Origin: Streptomyces sp. NBC_00078
GTDB taxonomy: Bacteria > Actinomycetota > Actinomycetes > Streptomycetales > Streptomycetaceae
DNA: 64,000 bases
NCBI RefSeq assembly: GCF_026343335.1
Contig: NZ_JAPELX010000001.1
Span: 6,262,001 to 6,326,000 of the forward strand
Reading direction: 5' to 3'
The notes beneath the pieces are model-generated. The model was given only the letters and a program-made list of their open reading frames with translations. It was not told where the DNA came from and ran no database searches. Below are positions 32,773 to 41,215 of the stretch, piece after piece. The stretch's first letter is position 1, and each line of letters opens with the position of its first letter. The position numbers and the translations under genes were made by a program.

Positions 32773-34602
32773 TTGCGCACGCCCTTGTCCGGTAGCGGTC
32801 GTCGTAGACGCCGGATTCGTATTGCACTGCCCATTGCCGCGGCCGGAGTGGCCGCCGCGGCTGCCGGTGCGTTGCCGGCCTCGTCCGCGGGTGCCGCCAC
32901 CGGCGTACCGGCACCGACGGCCAAGCCCGCCACCAGCACCGTCTCGACCACCGTGCTGAAGAGGCGCATCGCCGGCGCGCTCGCCAGCGACGGCACCGCG
33001 GGACAGGCGACGCCGAAGTCGTCCCTCAGCGCGAGCACCACCGGCTCCTCCGTGAGCCCCTACGTCATCGGCGGCACCGACACCGCCGTCACCTCGGCGC
33101 CCTGGATGGCGCAGCTCTGGTACTACGACGACCAGGGCACCACCGACGAGAGCGACGACCTCGGCTTCTTCTGCGGTGGCACCGTCGTCTCGCCGACGAA
33201 GATCCTCACCGCCGCGCACTGCGTCAAGGACGAGAGCGGCAAGAGCTACGACTGGAAGGCCTACGGCGCCGTCCTGACCGGCACCTCGCAGCTGCCGGCC
33301 ACCGACAGCTCCGGCCACACCGACCTGCACGGCGGCACCGTCTCGCTGCCGCTCAGGCAGTGGAACCACCCGTCGTACAGCGCGACGACCATCAACAACG
33401 ACGTCGCCGTCCTCACCCTGGCCTCCCCGGTCACGGCGACGCCGCTGCGCATGACGACATCCGGCGACACCGCCTCGTACGCCGGCGGCACCAGCGCCAG
33501 GCTCTACGGCTGGGGGCGCACCGCCTCCACCAGCCAGGACATCTCCGAAACGCTGAAGTCGACCACGCTGACCATCCACGCCGACAGCACCTGCTCCGGC
33601 GTCTACGGCAGCGGATACGTCAAGGGCCACATGATCTGCGCCGGCTCCCAGAGCGGCAGCGACAGCGGTACCAAGGCGGCCTGCAACGGAGACTCCGGCG
33701 GACCGCTGGTCGTGAACAACCGGATCGTCGGCGTCGTGTCGTGGGGCGTCGCGAACTGTGTGAAGAAGGGCTACTACAGCGTCTTCTCGAAGGTCAGCAC
33801 CTACGTCGGCGCCGCCTACGCGAACGTCGACGACGCCGACCTCGGTCACAAGGACGGCAAGGCCGACCTGTTCGTACGCAGCTCCTCGACCAAGGAGGCG
33901 TTCGAGAAGGACTCCCAGGGCACCTCGCTGGCGGCACGGGTCTCCCTGGGGTCGTACGACGGGGTCAACCTCGTCCTGCAGACCGACCTGAACCGGGACG
34001 GCTACCAGGACATGGTGGTGCGCCAGAGTTCCGGCGGCGACGTCTACTGGCTGCACTACGTGCCGGCCGGCGGCTCCTGGGCCAGAACGAAGATCTTCAC
34101 CGGCTGGACGACCCGCACCCGCATCGTCGCCCCGGGCGACATGACCGGCGACTACCTTCCGGACCTGCTGTCGGTCGACTCCGGCGGCACCCTGTGGATC
34201 TACCCCGGCAAGGGCAACGGCGCCTTCGCCTCCCGGGTGAAGGTCGGCACCGGCTGGAACCAGTACAACTCCCTGCGCGGCAAGGGCGACTTCACCGGCG
34301 ACGGCAAGGCCGACCTGCTCGCCCGCAGGAGCAGCACCGGGGACCTGTACCTATACAAGGGCACCGGCAAGTCCGGCACGGACGCCTTCTCGGCCCGCGT
34401 CAAGGTGCGCAGCGCCTGGACCGGCTACAACGCCTTCGACGCGGTCGGCGACGTCAGCGGCGACGGCAGGGCCGACTTCCTGGCCCGTACGCCCGGAGGG
34501 ACCCTCTACCTCTACAAGGGCACCGGTAAGGCCACCACGGAGATCTTTGCCACAAGGGTCTCGGTCGGTACCGGTTTCCAGCAGTACGACCTCTTCGGCT
34601 GA
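32773..34602 (+). CDS. Secreted trypsin-like serine protease with C-terminal FG-GAP/VCBS-type repeats
   Basis: A 609-residue exported protein from TTG 32773. A twin basic leader (GRRRRRIRIALPIAAAGVAA) and Ala-rich stretch form the signal peptide. The chymotrypsin-fold domain begins at VIGGTDTAVTSAPWMAQLWY, with catalytic His in LTAAHCV, Asp in INNDVAVLTL and Ser in CNGDSGGPLVV. The C-terminal half (about residues 355-609) consists of repeats with D(L/R)xGDGxxDxLA-like calcium-binding loops such as GDFTGDGKADLLARR, forming a beta-propeller. It probably degrades extracellular protein. It lies between rho and the LCP gene. Confidence 0.9.
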   Translation: MRTPLSGSGRRRRRIRIALPIAAAGVAAAAAGALPASSAGAATGVPAPTAKPATSTVSTTVLKRRIAGALASDGTAGQATPKSSLSASTTGSSVSPYVIGGTDTAVTSAPWMAQLWYYDDQGTTDESDDLGFFCGGTVVSPTKILTAAHCVKDESGKSYDWKAYGAVLTGTSQLPATDSSGHTDLHGGTVSLPLRQWNHPSYSATTINNDVAVLTLASPVTATPLRMTTSGDTASYAGGTSARLYGWGRTASTSQDISETLKSTTLTIHADSTCSGVYGSGYVKGHMICAGSQSGSDSGTKAACNGDSGGPLVVNNRIVGVVSWGVANCVKKGYYSVFSKVSTYVGAAYANVDDADLGHKDGKADLFVRSSSTKEAFEKDSQGTSLAARVSLGSYDGVNLVLQTDLNRDGYQDMVVRQSSGGDVYWLHYVPAGGSWARTKIFTGWTTRTRIVAPGDMTGDYLPDLLSVDSGGTLWIYPGKGNGAFASRVKVGTGWNQYNSLRGKGDFTGDGKADLLARRSSTGDLYLYKGTGKSGTDAFSARVKVRSAWTGYNAFDAVGDVSGDGRADFLARTPGGTLYLYKGTGKATTEIFATRVSVGTGFQQYDLFG

Positions 34603-34646
34603 AACAGCAGGTGAGCGAGTTACGCCCGCGCGCTTTCGTGACGCTC

Positions 34647-34675
34647 TGTGCCCAACCTTCCACGGGTTGGGCACA
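34647..34675 (+). terminator. Hairpin after the protease gene
   Basis: TGTGCCCAACC and GGTTGGGCACA arms with a 7-nt loop, without a strong T-run. Confidence 0.6.
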
Positions 34676-34817
34676 CTGCGTTGTGCAACCCTTTCTCGAG
34701 TTCCTCCGTCTGACCGTACGGAGCGACGATGGTGCGGTACGACGTGTATCCCGTACCGACCGACAGGCCTGTCCCTGAAAGCAGGGGGTAACCGACCGTA
34801 ACGAGAACGAGGAGCAC

Positions 34818-35963
34818 ATGTCCGCCGAGAGCACGCCTGGACCCGGCATACCGGGAGAACCCGGTACCAACGGCACGCGGGGCAGCACCAAGGGCCGTCG
34901 CCGCAAGCCCCGCAGCAAGCGCCGCAAGGGTCTTCTGATCGCGGCCTGGACCACCGCGGGCATCGTCGTGGTCGGCGGCACCGGGGCCGGATACGTGTAC
35001 TTCAAGCTCAACGGCAACATCAAGAGCGTCGACATCGACTCGGCGCTGGGCACCTCACGGCCGACGAAGGTGGACAACGGCTCGGAGAACATCCTCGTCC
35101 TCGGCTCCGACTCCCGCTCCGGCAGCAACAAGAAGCTCGGCGGCGGCGCGGACGACGGCAGCGCCCGCTCCGACACCGCGATGATCCTGCACGTGTACAA
35201 GGGCCACAAGCGGGCCAGCGTGGTCTCCATCCCCCGTGACACCATCATCGACCGCCCCGAGTGCACCGACGGCAAGGGCGTCACCCATGACGCCGCGACC
35301 GGCGTGATGTTCAACTCCGCGTACTCCACCGGCGGTGCCACCTGCGCGGTGAAGACCGTCGAGTCCGTCACGGACATCCGCATGGACCACTATCTCGAGG
35401 TCGACTTCAGCGGCTTCGAGAAGCTCGTCGACAAGCTCGGCGGCGTCCAGGTCACCACGACCAAGGACATCAAGGACTCCAAGAGCCATCTGGACCTCAG
35501 GGCCGGCAGTCACAAGCTCGACGGCGAGCAGGCCCTGGGCCTGGTCCGCACCCGGCACGGCGTCGGCGACGGCTCCGACCTCGGCCGCATCCAGCTCCAG
35601 CAGGCCTTCATCAAGGCACTCGTCGACCAGGTCAAGCACATCGGTGTCTTCTCCAACCCGAAGAGGCTCTACGACCTCGCCGACACCGCCACCAAGGCCG
35701 TGACGGCCGACTCCAAGCTGGGCTCGGTCAACTCCCTGATGTCCTTCGCGAACGGACTCAAGGGCATCGGCTCCTCGAACATGCACATGGTCACGATGCC
35801 GGTCCAGTACGACCCGGCGAACCCCAACCGCGTGATCGTCGAGAAGTCGAAGGCCCAGCAGGTGTGGACGGCCCTCAGAAACGACCGGCCGATCCCGAAG
35901 ACGGCCACCGAAGGCAATGCCACGGGCGAAGCCAGGGGCGTCGTCGGCTCCGGCAGGGAATAG
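34818..35963 (+). CDS. LCP family (LytR-CpsA-Psr) cell wall glycopolymer ligase
   Basis: A 381-residue type II membrane protein. A basic cytosolic start is followed by one membrane segment (about residues 38-60, LLIAAWTTAGIVVVGGTGAG). The LCP domain follows, with VLGSDSRSG, RSDTAMILHV, VVSIPRDTIID and the later RTRHGVGDGSDLGRIQLQQA segment, whose Arg and Asp residues bind the polyprenyl-pyrophosphate substrate. Such enzymes attach teichoic acids or related polymers to peptidoglycan. AACGAGGAGCAC precedes ATG 34818. Confidence 0.92.
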   Translation: MSAESTPGPGIPGEPGTNGTRGSTKGRRRKPRSKRRKGLLIAAWTTAGIVVVGGTGAGYVYFKLNGNIKSVDIDSALGTSRPTKVDNGSENILVLGSDSRSGSNKKLGGGADDGSARSDTAMILHVYKGHKRASVVSIPRDTIIDRPECTDGKGVTHDAATGVMFNSAYSTGGATCAVKTVESVTDIRMDHYLEVDFSGFEKLVDKLGGVQVTTTKDIKDSKSHLDLRAGSHKLDGEQALGLVRTRHGVGDGSDLGRIQLQQAFIKALVDQVKHIGVFSNPKRLYDLADTATKAVTADSKLGSVNSLMSFANGLKGIGSSNMHMVTMPVQYDPANPNRVIVEKSKAQQVWTALRNDRPIPKTATEGNATGEARGVVGSGRE

Positions 35964-36085
35964 ATCACCCCAACCCCCGGTTTTGGGGGATGGCCCCAGT
36001 CCTGGCAGACTGGTACGTCGGCTCCGGTTCACGCCTCCGCAATCCGCGGCTGCGACCCGGCGCCCTCCCGAAACTAGGAGACACC

Positions 36086-36310
36086 TTGAAGCGCGACATT
36101 CACCCCGAGTACGTCGAGACGCAGGTCAGCTGCACCTGTGGCGCGTCGTTCACCACCCGTAGCACGATCTCCAGCGGCACCGTCCGTGCCGAGGTCTGCT
36201 CCGAGTGCCACCCGTTCTACACGGGCAAGCAGAAGATCCTCGACACCGGTGGCCGTGTGGCCCGCTTCGAGGCCCGCTTCGGCAAGGCTGCAGCCGGCTC
36301 CAAGAAGTAG
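36086..36310 (+). CDS. rpmE: 50S ribosomal protein L31
   Basis: A 74-residue ribosomal protein read from TTG 36086, with TAGGAG 8 bp upstream. It is the zinc-binding (C+) type, with Cys pairs in SCTCGASF and ECHPFY regions: CTC and CSEC. It belongs to the large subunit and bridges the subunits. In Streptomyces the C+ form serves under zinc sufficiency. No in-frame ATG exists near the expected start, so TTG initiation is well supported. Confidence 0.93.
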   Translation: MKRDIHPEYVETQVSCTCGASFTTRSTISSGTVRAEVCSECHPFYTGKQKILDTGGRVARFEARFGKAAAGSKK

Positions 36311-36322
36311 CGAGCTCCAATC

Positions 36323-36373
36323 CGCCGGTCCACGGCCGCGCCCTGAAACAGGCGCGCCGGGACCGGCGTTTTT
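36323..36373 (+). terminator. Terminator between rpmE and prfA
   Basis: CGCCGGTCC and GGACCGGCG outer arms with an inner GGCCGCGCC/GGCGCGCC stem, followed by TTTTT. Confidence 0.8.
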
Positions 36374-36416
36374 GGTCGCCCGCCTTCCCCCTCTTTCCGC
36401 ATTTCAGGAGCCCAAG

Positions 36417-37493
36417 ATGTTCGAGGCCGTCGAGGAACTCGTCGGTGAGCACGCCGACCTGGAGACGAAGCTCGCCGACCCGTCGGTCCACGCCGACCAG
36501 GCCAACGCGCGCAAGCTGAACAAGCGTTACGCCGAGCTCACCCCGATCGTCGCCACGTACCGCTCCTGGAAGCAGACCGGCGACGACATCGAGACGGCGA
36601 AGGAATTCGTCGCCGACGACCCGGACTTCGCGGCTGAGGCCAAGGAGCTGGAGAAGCAGCGCGAGCAGCTCACCGAGAAGCTGCGTCTGCTGCTGGTCCC
36701 GCGTGACCCGAGTGACGACAAGGACGTCATTCTGGAGATCAAGGCCGGTGCCGGCGGTGACGAGTCCGCGCTCTTCGCGGGCGACCTGCTGCGCATGTAT
36801 CTCCGGTACGCCGAGCGCGTCGGCTGGAAGACCGAGATCATCGACTCGACCGAGTCCGAGCTGGGCGGCTACAAGGACGTCCAGGTCGCCGTGAAGACCA
36901 AGGGCGGGAACGGTGCCACCGAGCCCGGGCAGGGCGTCTGGGCCCGCCTGAAGTACGAGGGCGGCGTGCACCGCGTGCAGCGCGTGCCGGCGACCGAGTC
37001 CCAGGGCCGTATCCACACCTCCGCGGCCGGTGTCCTCGTGACACCCGAGGCCGAGGAGGTCGACGTCGAGGTCAACCCGAACGACCTGCGCATCGACGTC
37101 TACCGCTCCTCAGGACCCGGCGGGCAGTCGGTCAACACCACCGACTCCGCCGTGCGCATCACGCACATTCCCACCGGAGTCGTCGCCTCCTGCCAGAACG
37201 AGAAGAGCCAGTTGCAGAACAAGGAGCAGGCACTGCGTATCCTGCGCTCCAGGCTGCTCGCAGCGGCGCAGGAGGAGGCGGAGCGGGAGGCCGCCGACGC
37301 CCGCCGCAGCCAGGTCCGCACCGTCGACCGCTCCGAGAAGATCCGTACGTACAACTTCCCGGAGAACCGCCTCTCGGACCACCGCGTCGGCTTCAAGGCC
37401 TACAACCTGGACCAGGTCCTGGACGGCGACCTCGACGCGGTGATCCAGGCCTGCGTCGACGCGGACTCGGCGGCCAAGCTGGCAGCCGCGTAA
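36417..37493 (+). CDS. prfA: Peptide chain release factor 1
   Basis: A 358-residue class I release factor that reads UAA and UAG. The catalytic GGQ lies in SSGPGGQSVNTTDSAVRITH. The domain order is standard, and the length fits the family. ATG 36417 follows CAGGAG. The downstream gene prmC methylates the GGQ glutamine, a common functional pairing. The stop-codon-recognition loop is present near residues 180-190 (RVPATESQGRIHTSAA). Confidence 0.96.
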   Translation: MFEAVEELVGEHADLETKLADPSVHADQANARKLNKRYAELTPIVATYRSWKQTGDDIETAKEFVADDPDFAAEAKELEKQREQLTEKLRLLLVPRDPSDDKDVILEIKAGAGGDESALFAGDLLRMYLRYAERVGWKTEIIDSTESELGGYKDVQVAVKTKGGNGATEPGQGVWARLKYEGGVHRVQRVPATESQGRIHTSAAGVLVTPEAEEVDVEVNPNDLRIDVYRSSGPGGQSVNTTDSAVRITHIPTGVVASCQNEKSQLQNKEQALRILRSRLLAAAQEEAEREAADARRSQVRTVDRSEKIRTYNFPENRLSDHRVGFKAYNLDQVLDGDLDAVIQACVDADSAAKLAAA

Positions 37494-37534
37494 GGCGCAC
37501 GTACGCACGACCTAGTACGACACGGAGGACTTGC

Positions 37535-38380
37535 GTGAACCTGCTGCTCGCAGAGGTGGCACAGGCCACCCAGCGGCTGGCCGACGCCGGCGTGCCCTCG
37601 CCGCGCAATGACGCGGAGGAGCTGGCCGCGTTCGTGCACGGCGTGAAGCGGGGCGAGCTGCACTCCGTGAAGGACTCGGACTTCGACGCCCGCTACTGGG
37701 AGGCCATCGCCCGGCGCGAGCAGCGCGAACCGCTGCAGCACATCACCGGGCGGGCCTACTTCCGCTACCTGGAACTCCAGGTCGGACCGGGGGTGTTCGT
37801 GCCGCGCCCGGAGACCGAGTCCGTGGTCGGCTGGGCGATAGACGCCGTGCGCGCCATGGACGTCGTGGAACCCCGCATCGTCGACCTGTGCACCGGCTCC
37901 GGCGCGATCGCGCTCGCGCTCGCCCAGGAGGTCCCGCGCTCCCGTGTACACGCCGTGGAGCTGTCCGAGGAAGCCCTCCAGTGGACCCGCAAGAACGTGC
38001 AGGGGTCCAGGGTCGACCTGCGGCAGGGCAACGCGCTCGACGCCTTCCGCGACCTCGACGGCCATGTCGACCTGGTCGTCTCCAACCCGCCCTACATCCC
38101 GCTGACCGAGTGGGAGTACGTCGCTCCCGAGGCACGGGACTACGATCCCGAACTCGCCCTGTTCTCAGGGGAGGACGGCCTCGACCTCATCCGCGGTCTT
38201 GAGCGGACCGCACACCGGCTCCTGCGCCCCGGCGGCGTCGTCGTCATCGAGCACGCCGACACCCAGGGCGGCCAGGTGCCGTGGATCTTCACCGAGGAAC
38301 GGGGCTGGGCCGACGCGGCCGACCACCCCGACCTGAACAGGCGCCCCCGGTTCGCGACGGCCCGCAAGGCGCTGCCGTGA
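37535..38380 (+). CDS. prmC: Release factor glutamine methyltransferase
   Basis: A 281-residue AdoMet enzyme that N5-methylates the GGQ glutamine of release factors. The AdoMet site is DLCTGSGAIALALA and the catalytic motif NPPY occurs in VVSNPPYIPLTEWEY. An N-terminal helical domain recognises the release factor. GTG 37535 has GGAGGA upstream. It lies 41 bp after prfA in one operon. Confidence 0.95.
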   Translation: MNLLLAEVAQATQRLADAGVPSPRNDAEELAAFVHGVKRGELHSVKDSDFDARYWEAIARREQREPLQHITGRAYFRYLELQVGPGVFVPRPETESVVGWAIDAVRAMDVVEPRIVDLCTGSGAIALALAQEVPRSRVHAVELSEEALQWTRKNVQGSRVDLRQGNALDAFRDLDGHVDLVVSNPPYIPLTEWEYVAPEARDYDPELALFSGEDGLDLIRGLERTAHRLLRPGGVVVIEHADTQGGQVPWIFTEERGWADAADHPDLNRRPRFATARKALP

Positions 38381-38432
38381 GCACCGCCCAGACTCTTTCC
38401 CGGAAGTACGTGTACGAGGAGGCCCGCTAGAC

Positions 38433-39080
38433 ATGGCACGGCGATACGACACCAACGACGCGACGGACCGTACGACGGGTCTGCGCGAGGCCGCGTCCGC
38501 CGTCCGTCGTGGCGAGCTGGTCGTCCTCCCGACCGACACGGTGTACGGCATCGGCGCCGACGCGTTCTCCTCGGAGGCCGTCGTCGATCTGCTGGAGGCC
38601 AAGGGCCGGGGCCGCAACATGCCCACCCCCGTGCTGATCGGCTCCCCGAACACGCTCCACGGCCTGGTCACGGACTTCTCCGAGCTGGCCTGGGAACTCG
38701 TCGACGCCTTCTGGCCGGGCGCGCTCACGCTCGTCGCCAAGCACCAGCCGTCCCTGCAGTGGGACCTGGGCGACACCCGTGGCACCGTCGCCGTGCGCAT
38801 GCCACTGCACCCCGTCGCCATCGAGCTGCTCACCGAGGTCGGCCCCATGGCCGTCTCCTCCGCCAACCTCACCGGCCACCCGGCGCCGGAGGACTGCGAC
38901 GCCGCGCAGGAGATGCTCGGCGACTCCGTCTCCGTCTACCTCGACGGCGGCCCGACGCCCGCCAACGTCCCCTCCTCCATCGTCGACGTCACCGGCCCGG
39001 TGCCGGTGCTGCTGCGAGCGGGCGCGCTGTCGGCCGACGAGCTGCGGAAGGTCGTACCCGACCTCGAGGTGGCGAATTGA
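38433..39080 (+). CDS. L-threonylcarbamoyladenylate synthase (Sua5/YrdC family)
   Basis: A 215-residue YrdC-fold protein that makes threonylcarbamoyl-AMP from threonine, bicarbonate and ATP, for t6A37 modification of ANN-reading tRNAs. The family segments are LPTDTVYGIGADAFS, KGRGRNMPTPVLIGS and a later MAVSSANLTGHPAPEDC. The Sua5 C-terminal domain is absent, so it is the short form. The stop overlaps the TTG start of the next gene (TTGA). Confidence 0.9.
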   Translation: MARRYDTNDATDRTTGLREAASAVRRGELVVLPTDTVYGIGADAFSSEAVVDLLEAKGRGRNMPTPVLIGSPNTLHGLVTDFSELAWELVDAFWPGALTLVAKHQPSLQWDLGDTRGTVAVRMPLHPVAIELLTEVGPMAVSSANLTGHPAPEDCDAAQEMLGDSVSVYLDGGPTPANVPSSIVDVTGPVPVLLRAGALSADELRKVVPDLEVAN

Positions 39081-39757
39081 CGGCCCCTGACGCGGGGCGT
39101 GGCATAGGCAACGGGGACCGTGCCACGGAGATCACGACGACGTTCGTCGGGCTTCCACGCGACTGTTTCCGCATCCTCCACGTCAGCACCGGCAACGTAT
39201 GCCGCTCGCCCATCACCGAGCGGCTGACCCGCCATTACGTGACGCAGCGGCTCGGCGTGCTGGGTGGCGCGCTGATCGTGGAGAGCGCGGGCACCTGGGG
39301 CCACGAGGGCGCCCCCATGGAGGCGAACGCGGAGGCGGTCCTCGCCGACTTCGGCGCGGACGCCTCCGGTTTCATGGGCCGGGAGCTGCTCGACGAGCAC
39401 GTCATCATGGCCGACCTCGTCCTGACGGCGACCCGCGACCACCGCGCCCAGGTCATCTCCATGGGCCACTCGGCGGGCCTGCGCACCTTCACACTGAAGG
39501 AGTTCACCCGCCTGGTGCGGGCGATCGACCCGGCGACCCTGCCCCCGCTGGAGGAGGGTGTGGTCGCGCGCGCCCGGGCCCTGGTCCGCGCGGCGGCGGC
39601 TCTACGCGGGTGGCTCCTGGCGCCGACGGCGGAAGCGGACGAGGTGTACGACCCCTACGGCGCCCCGCTGACCTTCTTCCGGTCCGTCGGGGACGAGATA
39701 CACCAGGCGGTGGAACCGGTCGTCACGGCGCTCACCGGTGTACCCGCAAGGGCGTAA
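39077..39757 (+). CDS. Low-molecular-weight phosphatase-like protein lacking the catalytic Cys
   Basis: A 226-residue protein from TTG 39077, translationally coupled to the preceding gene. The LMW protein-tyrosine-phosphatase fold is evident, with the P-loop HVSTGNVCRSPITE and a late acid-loop DPYGAPLTF. In the canonical CX5R loop the first position is Cys; here it is Ser37, with Cys42 and Arg43 kept. The enzyme is therefore either inactive, a phosphate-binding scaffold, or uses other chemistry. The remaining domain appears intact, so drift is unlikely. An N-terminal extension of about 30 residues is unusual for the family. Confidence 0.85.
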   Translation: MTAPDAGRGIGNGDRATEITTTFVGLPRDCFRILHVSTGNVCRSPITERLTRHYVTQRLGVLGGALIVESAGTWGHEGAPMEANAEAVLADFGADASGFMGRELLDEHVIMADLVLTATRDHRAQVISMGHSAGLRTFTLKEFTRLVRAIDPATLPPLEEGVVARARALVRAAAALRGWLLAPTAEADEVYDPYGAPLTFFRSVGDEIHQAVEPVVTALTGVPARA

Positions 39758-39826
39758 CAACCGAGCATCTCACGGGTCCCGGGCCTACATTGGTCGTACG
39801 TCACCGTCGACGCCCCGGAGCCCATC

Positions 39827-41065
39827 ATGCCGGTCATCCGTACCCTTGAGGCCGATGTCCTGCGCCGGCAGGACCCGGAGCTGGCCGAGATCCTGCTCGG
39901 TGAGCTCGACAGGCAGTCGACGACGCTGCAGCTCATCGCCGCCGAGAACTTCTCCTCGCCCGCCGTGCTGTCCGCGCTCGGCTCACCCCTGGCAAACAAG
40001 TACGCCGAGGGCTATCCCGGTGCCCGGCACCACGGCGGCTGCGAGATCGTCGACGTGGCCGAACGCCTCGCCGTGGACCGCGCGAAAGCCCTGTTCGGCG
40101 CCGAGCACGCCAATGTGCAGTCGCACTCCGGGTCCTCCGCCGTACTGGCCGCCTACGCGGCGCTCCTGCGGCCCGGCGACACCGTCCTCGCCCTCGGCCT
40201 CCCGTACGGCGGTCACCTCACGCACGGCTCGCCCGCCAACTTCTCCGGCCGCTGGTTCGACTTCGTCGGGTACGGCGTCGACGCGGAGACCGGTCTCATC
40301 GACTACGAGCAGGTGCGCACGCTCGCCCGTACCCACCGCCCCAAGGCGATCGTGTGCGGGTCGATCGCCTATCCCCGGCACATCGACTACGCCCTTTTCC
40401 GCGAGGTCGCCGACGAGGTCGGCGCCTATCTCATCGCCGACGCCGCCCATCCCATCGGACTCGTCGCGGGGGGCGCGGCGCCCAGCCCGGTGCCGTACGC
40501 CGACGTGGTCTGCGCGACCACGCACAAGGTGCTGCGCGGGCCGCGCGGCGGGATGATCCTGTGCGGTGCCGAGCTGGCGGAGCGGGTCGACCGGGCCGTT
40601 TTCCCCTTCACCCAGGGCGGCGCGCAGATGCACACGATCGCCGCCAAGGCCGTCGCGTTCGGCGAGGCGGCAACACCGGCGTTCAGGTTGTACGCCCATC
40701 AGGTGGTCGCCAATGCCAGGGCGCTGGCGGCTCTGCTGGCCGCCGAGGGCCTGGTCGTCACCACCGGCGGCACGGACACGCACCTCATCACCGCCGACCC
40801 GGCCCCCCTCGGCGTCGACGGGCGCACCGCGCGTGGCCGGCTCGCGGCGGCCGGCCTGGTGCTCGACTGCTGCGCCCTGCCCCACGGCGACGCCCGTGGC
40901 CTGCGGCTCGGCACGGCGGCGGTGACCACACAGGGGATGGGGGAGGAGGAAATGGCCACAATCGCCTCGTTGCTGGCGGGTGTGCTGAGCGGCGGGACCG
41001 AGAGCCAGAAGGCGCGTGATCAGGTGCGCGAGCTCACCGGTAGATTTCTGCCGTACACCGGCTGA
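39827..41065 (+). CDS. glyA: Serine hydroxymethyltransferase
   Basis: A 412-residue PLP enzyme interconverting serine and glycine with one-carbon transfer to tetrahydrofolate. The start segment LQLIAAENFSSPAVLSALGS and the PLP lysine in VVCATTHKVLRGPRGGM are clear. ATG 39827 has CCGGAGC upstream. Streptomyces often carry more than one copy; this is the one linked to rho-atp. The sequence between residues 190 and 240 shows the conserved ADAAHPIGLVAGG. Confidence 0.92.
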   Translation: MPVIRTLEADVLRRQDPELAEILLGELDRQSTTLQLIAAENFSSPAVLSALGSPLANKYAEGYPGARHHGGCEIVDVAERLAVDRAKALFGAEHANVQSHSGSSAVLAAYAALLRPGDTVLALGLPYGGHLTHGSPANFSGRWFDFVGYGVDAETGLIDYEQVRTLARTHRPKAIVCGSIAYPRHIDYALFREVADEVGAYLIADAAHPIGLVAGGAAPSPVPYADVVCATTHKVLRGPRGGMILCGAELAERVDRAVFPFTQGGAQMHTIAAKAVAFGEAATPAFRLYAHQVVANARALAALLAAEGLVVTTGGTDTHLITADPAPLGVDGRTARGRLAAAGLVLDCCALPHGDARGLRLGTAAVTTQGMGEEEMATIASLLAGVLSGGTESQKARDQVRELTGRFLPYTG

Positions 41066-41215
41066 GCGGGGGTAGACGCACCTGCGTACACCTGGATGCA
41101 GCCTGCGTGCACAGGCACGCGTGCAACCATCGTCGCTACCCGGAAGTCCCCACTCATATGCGTCCGTCGCTAGGGTGTGGGGCTGAGATGGCCAGCGAGA
41201 CCTGTGGGGAAGCCT

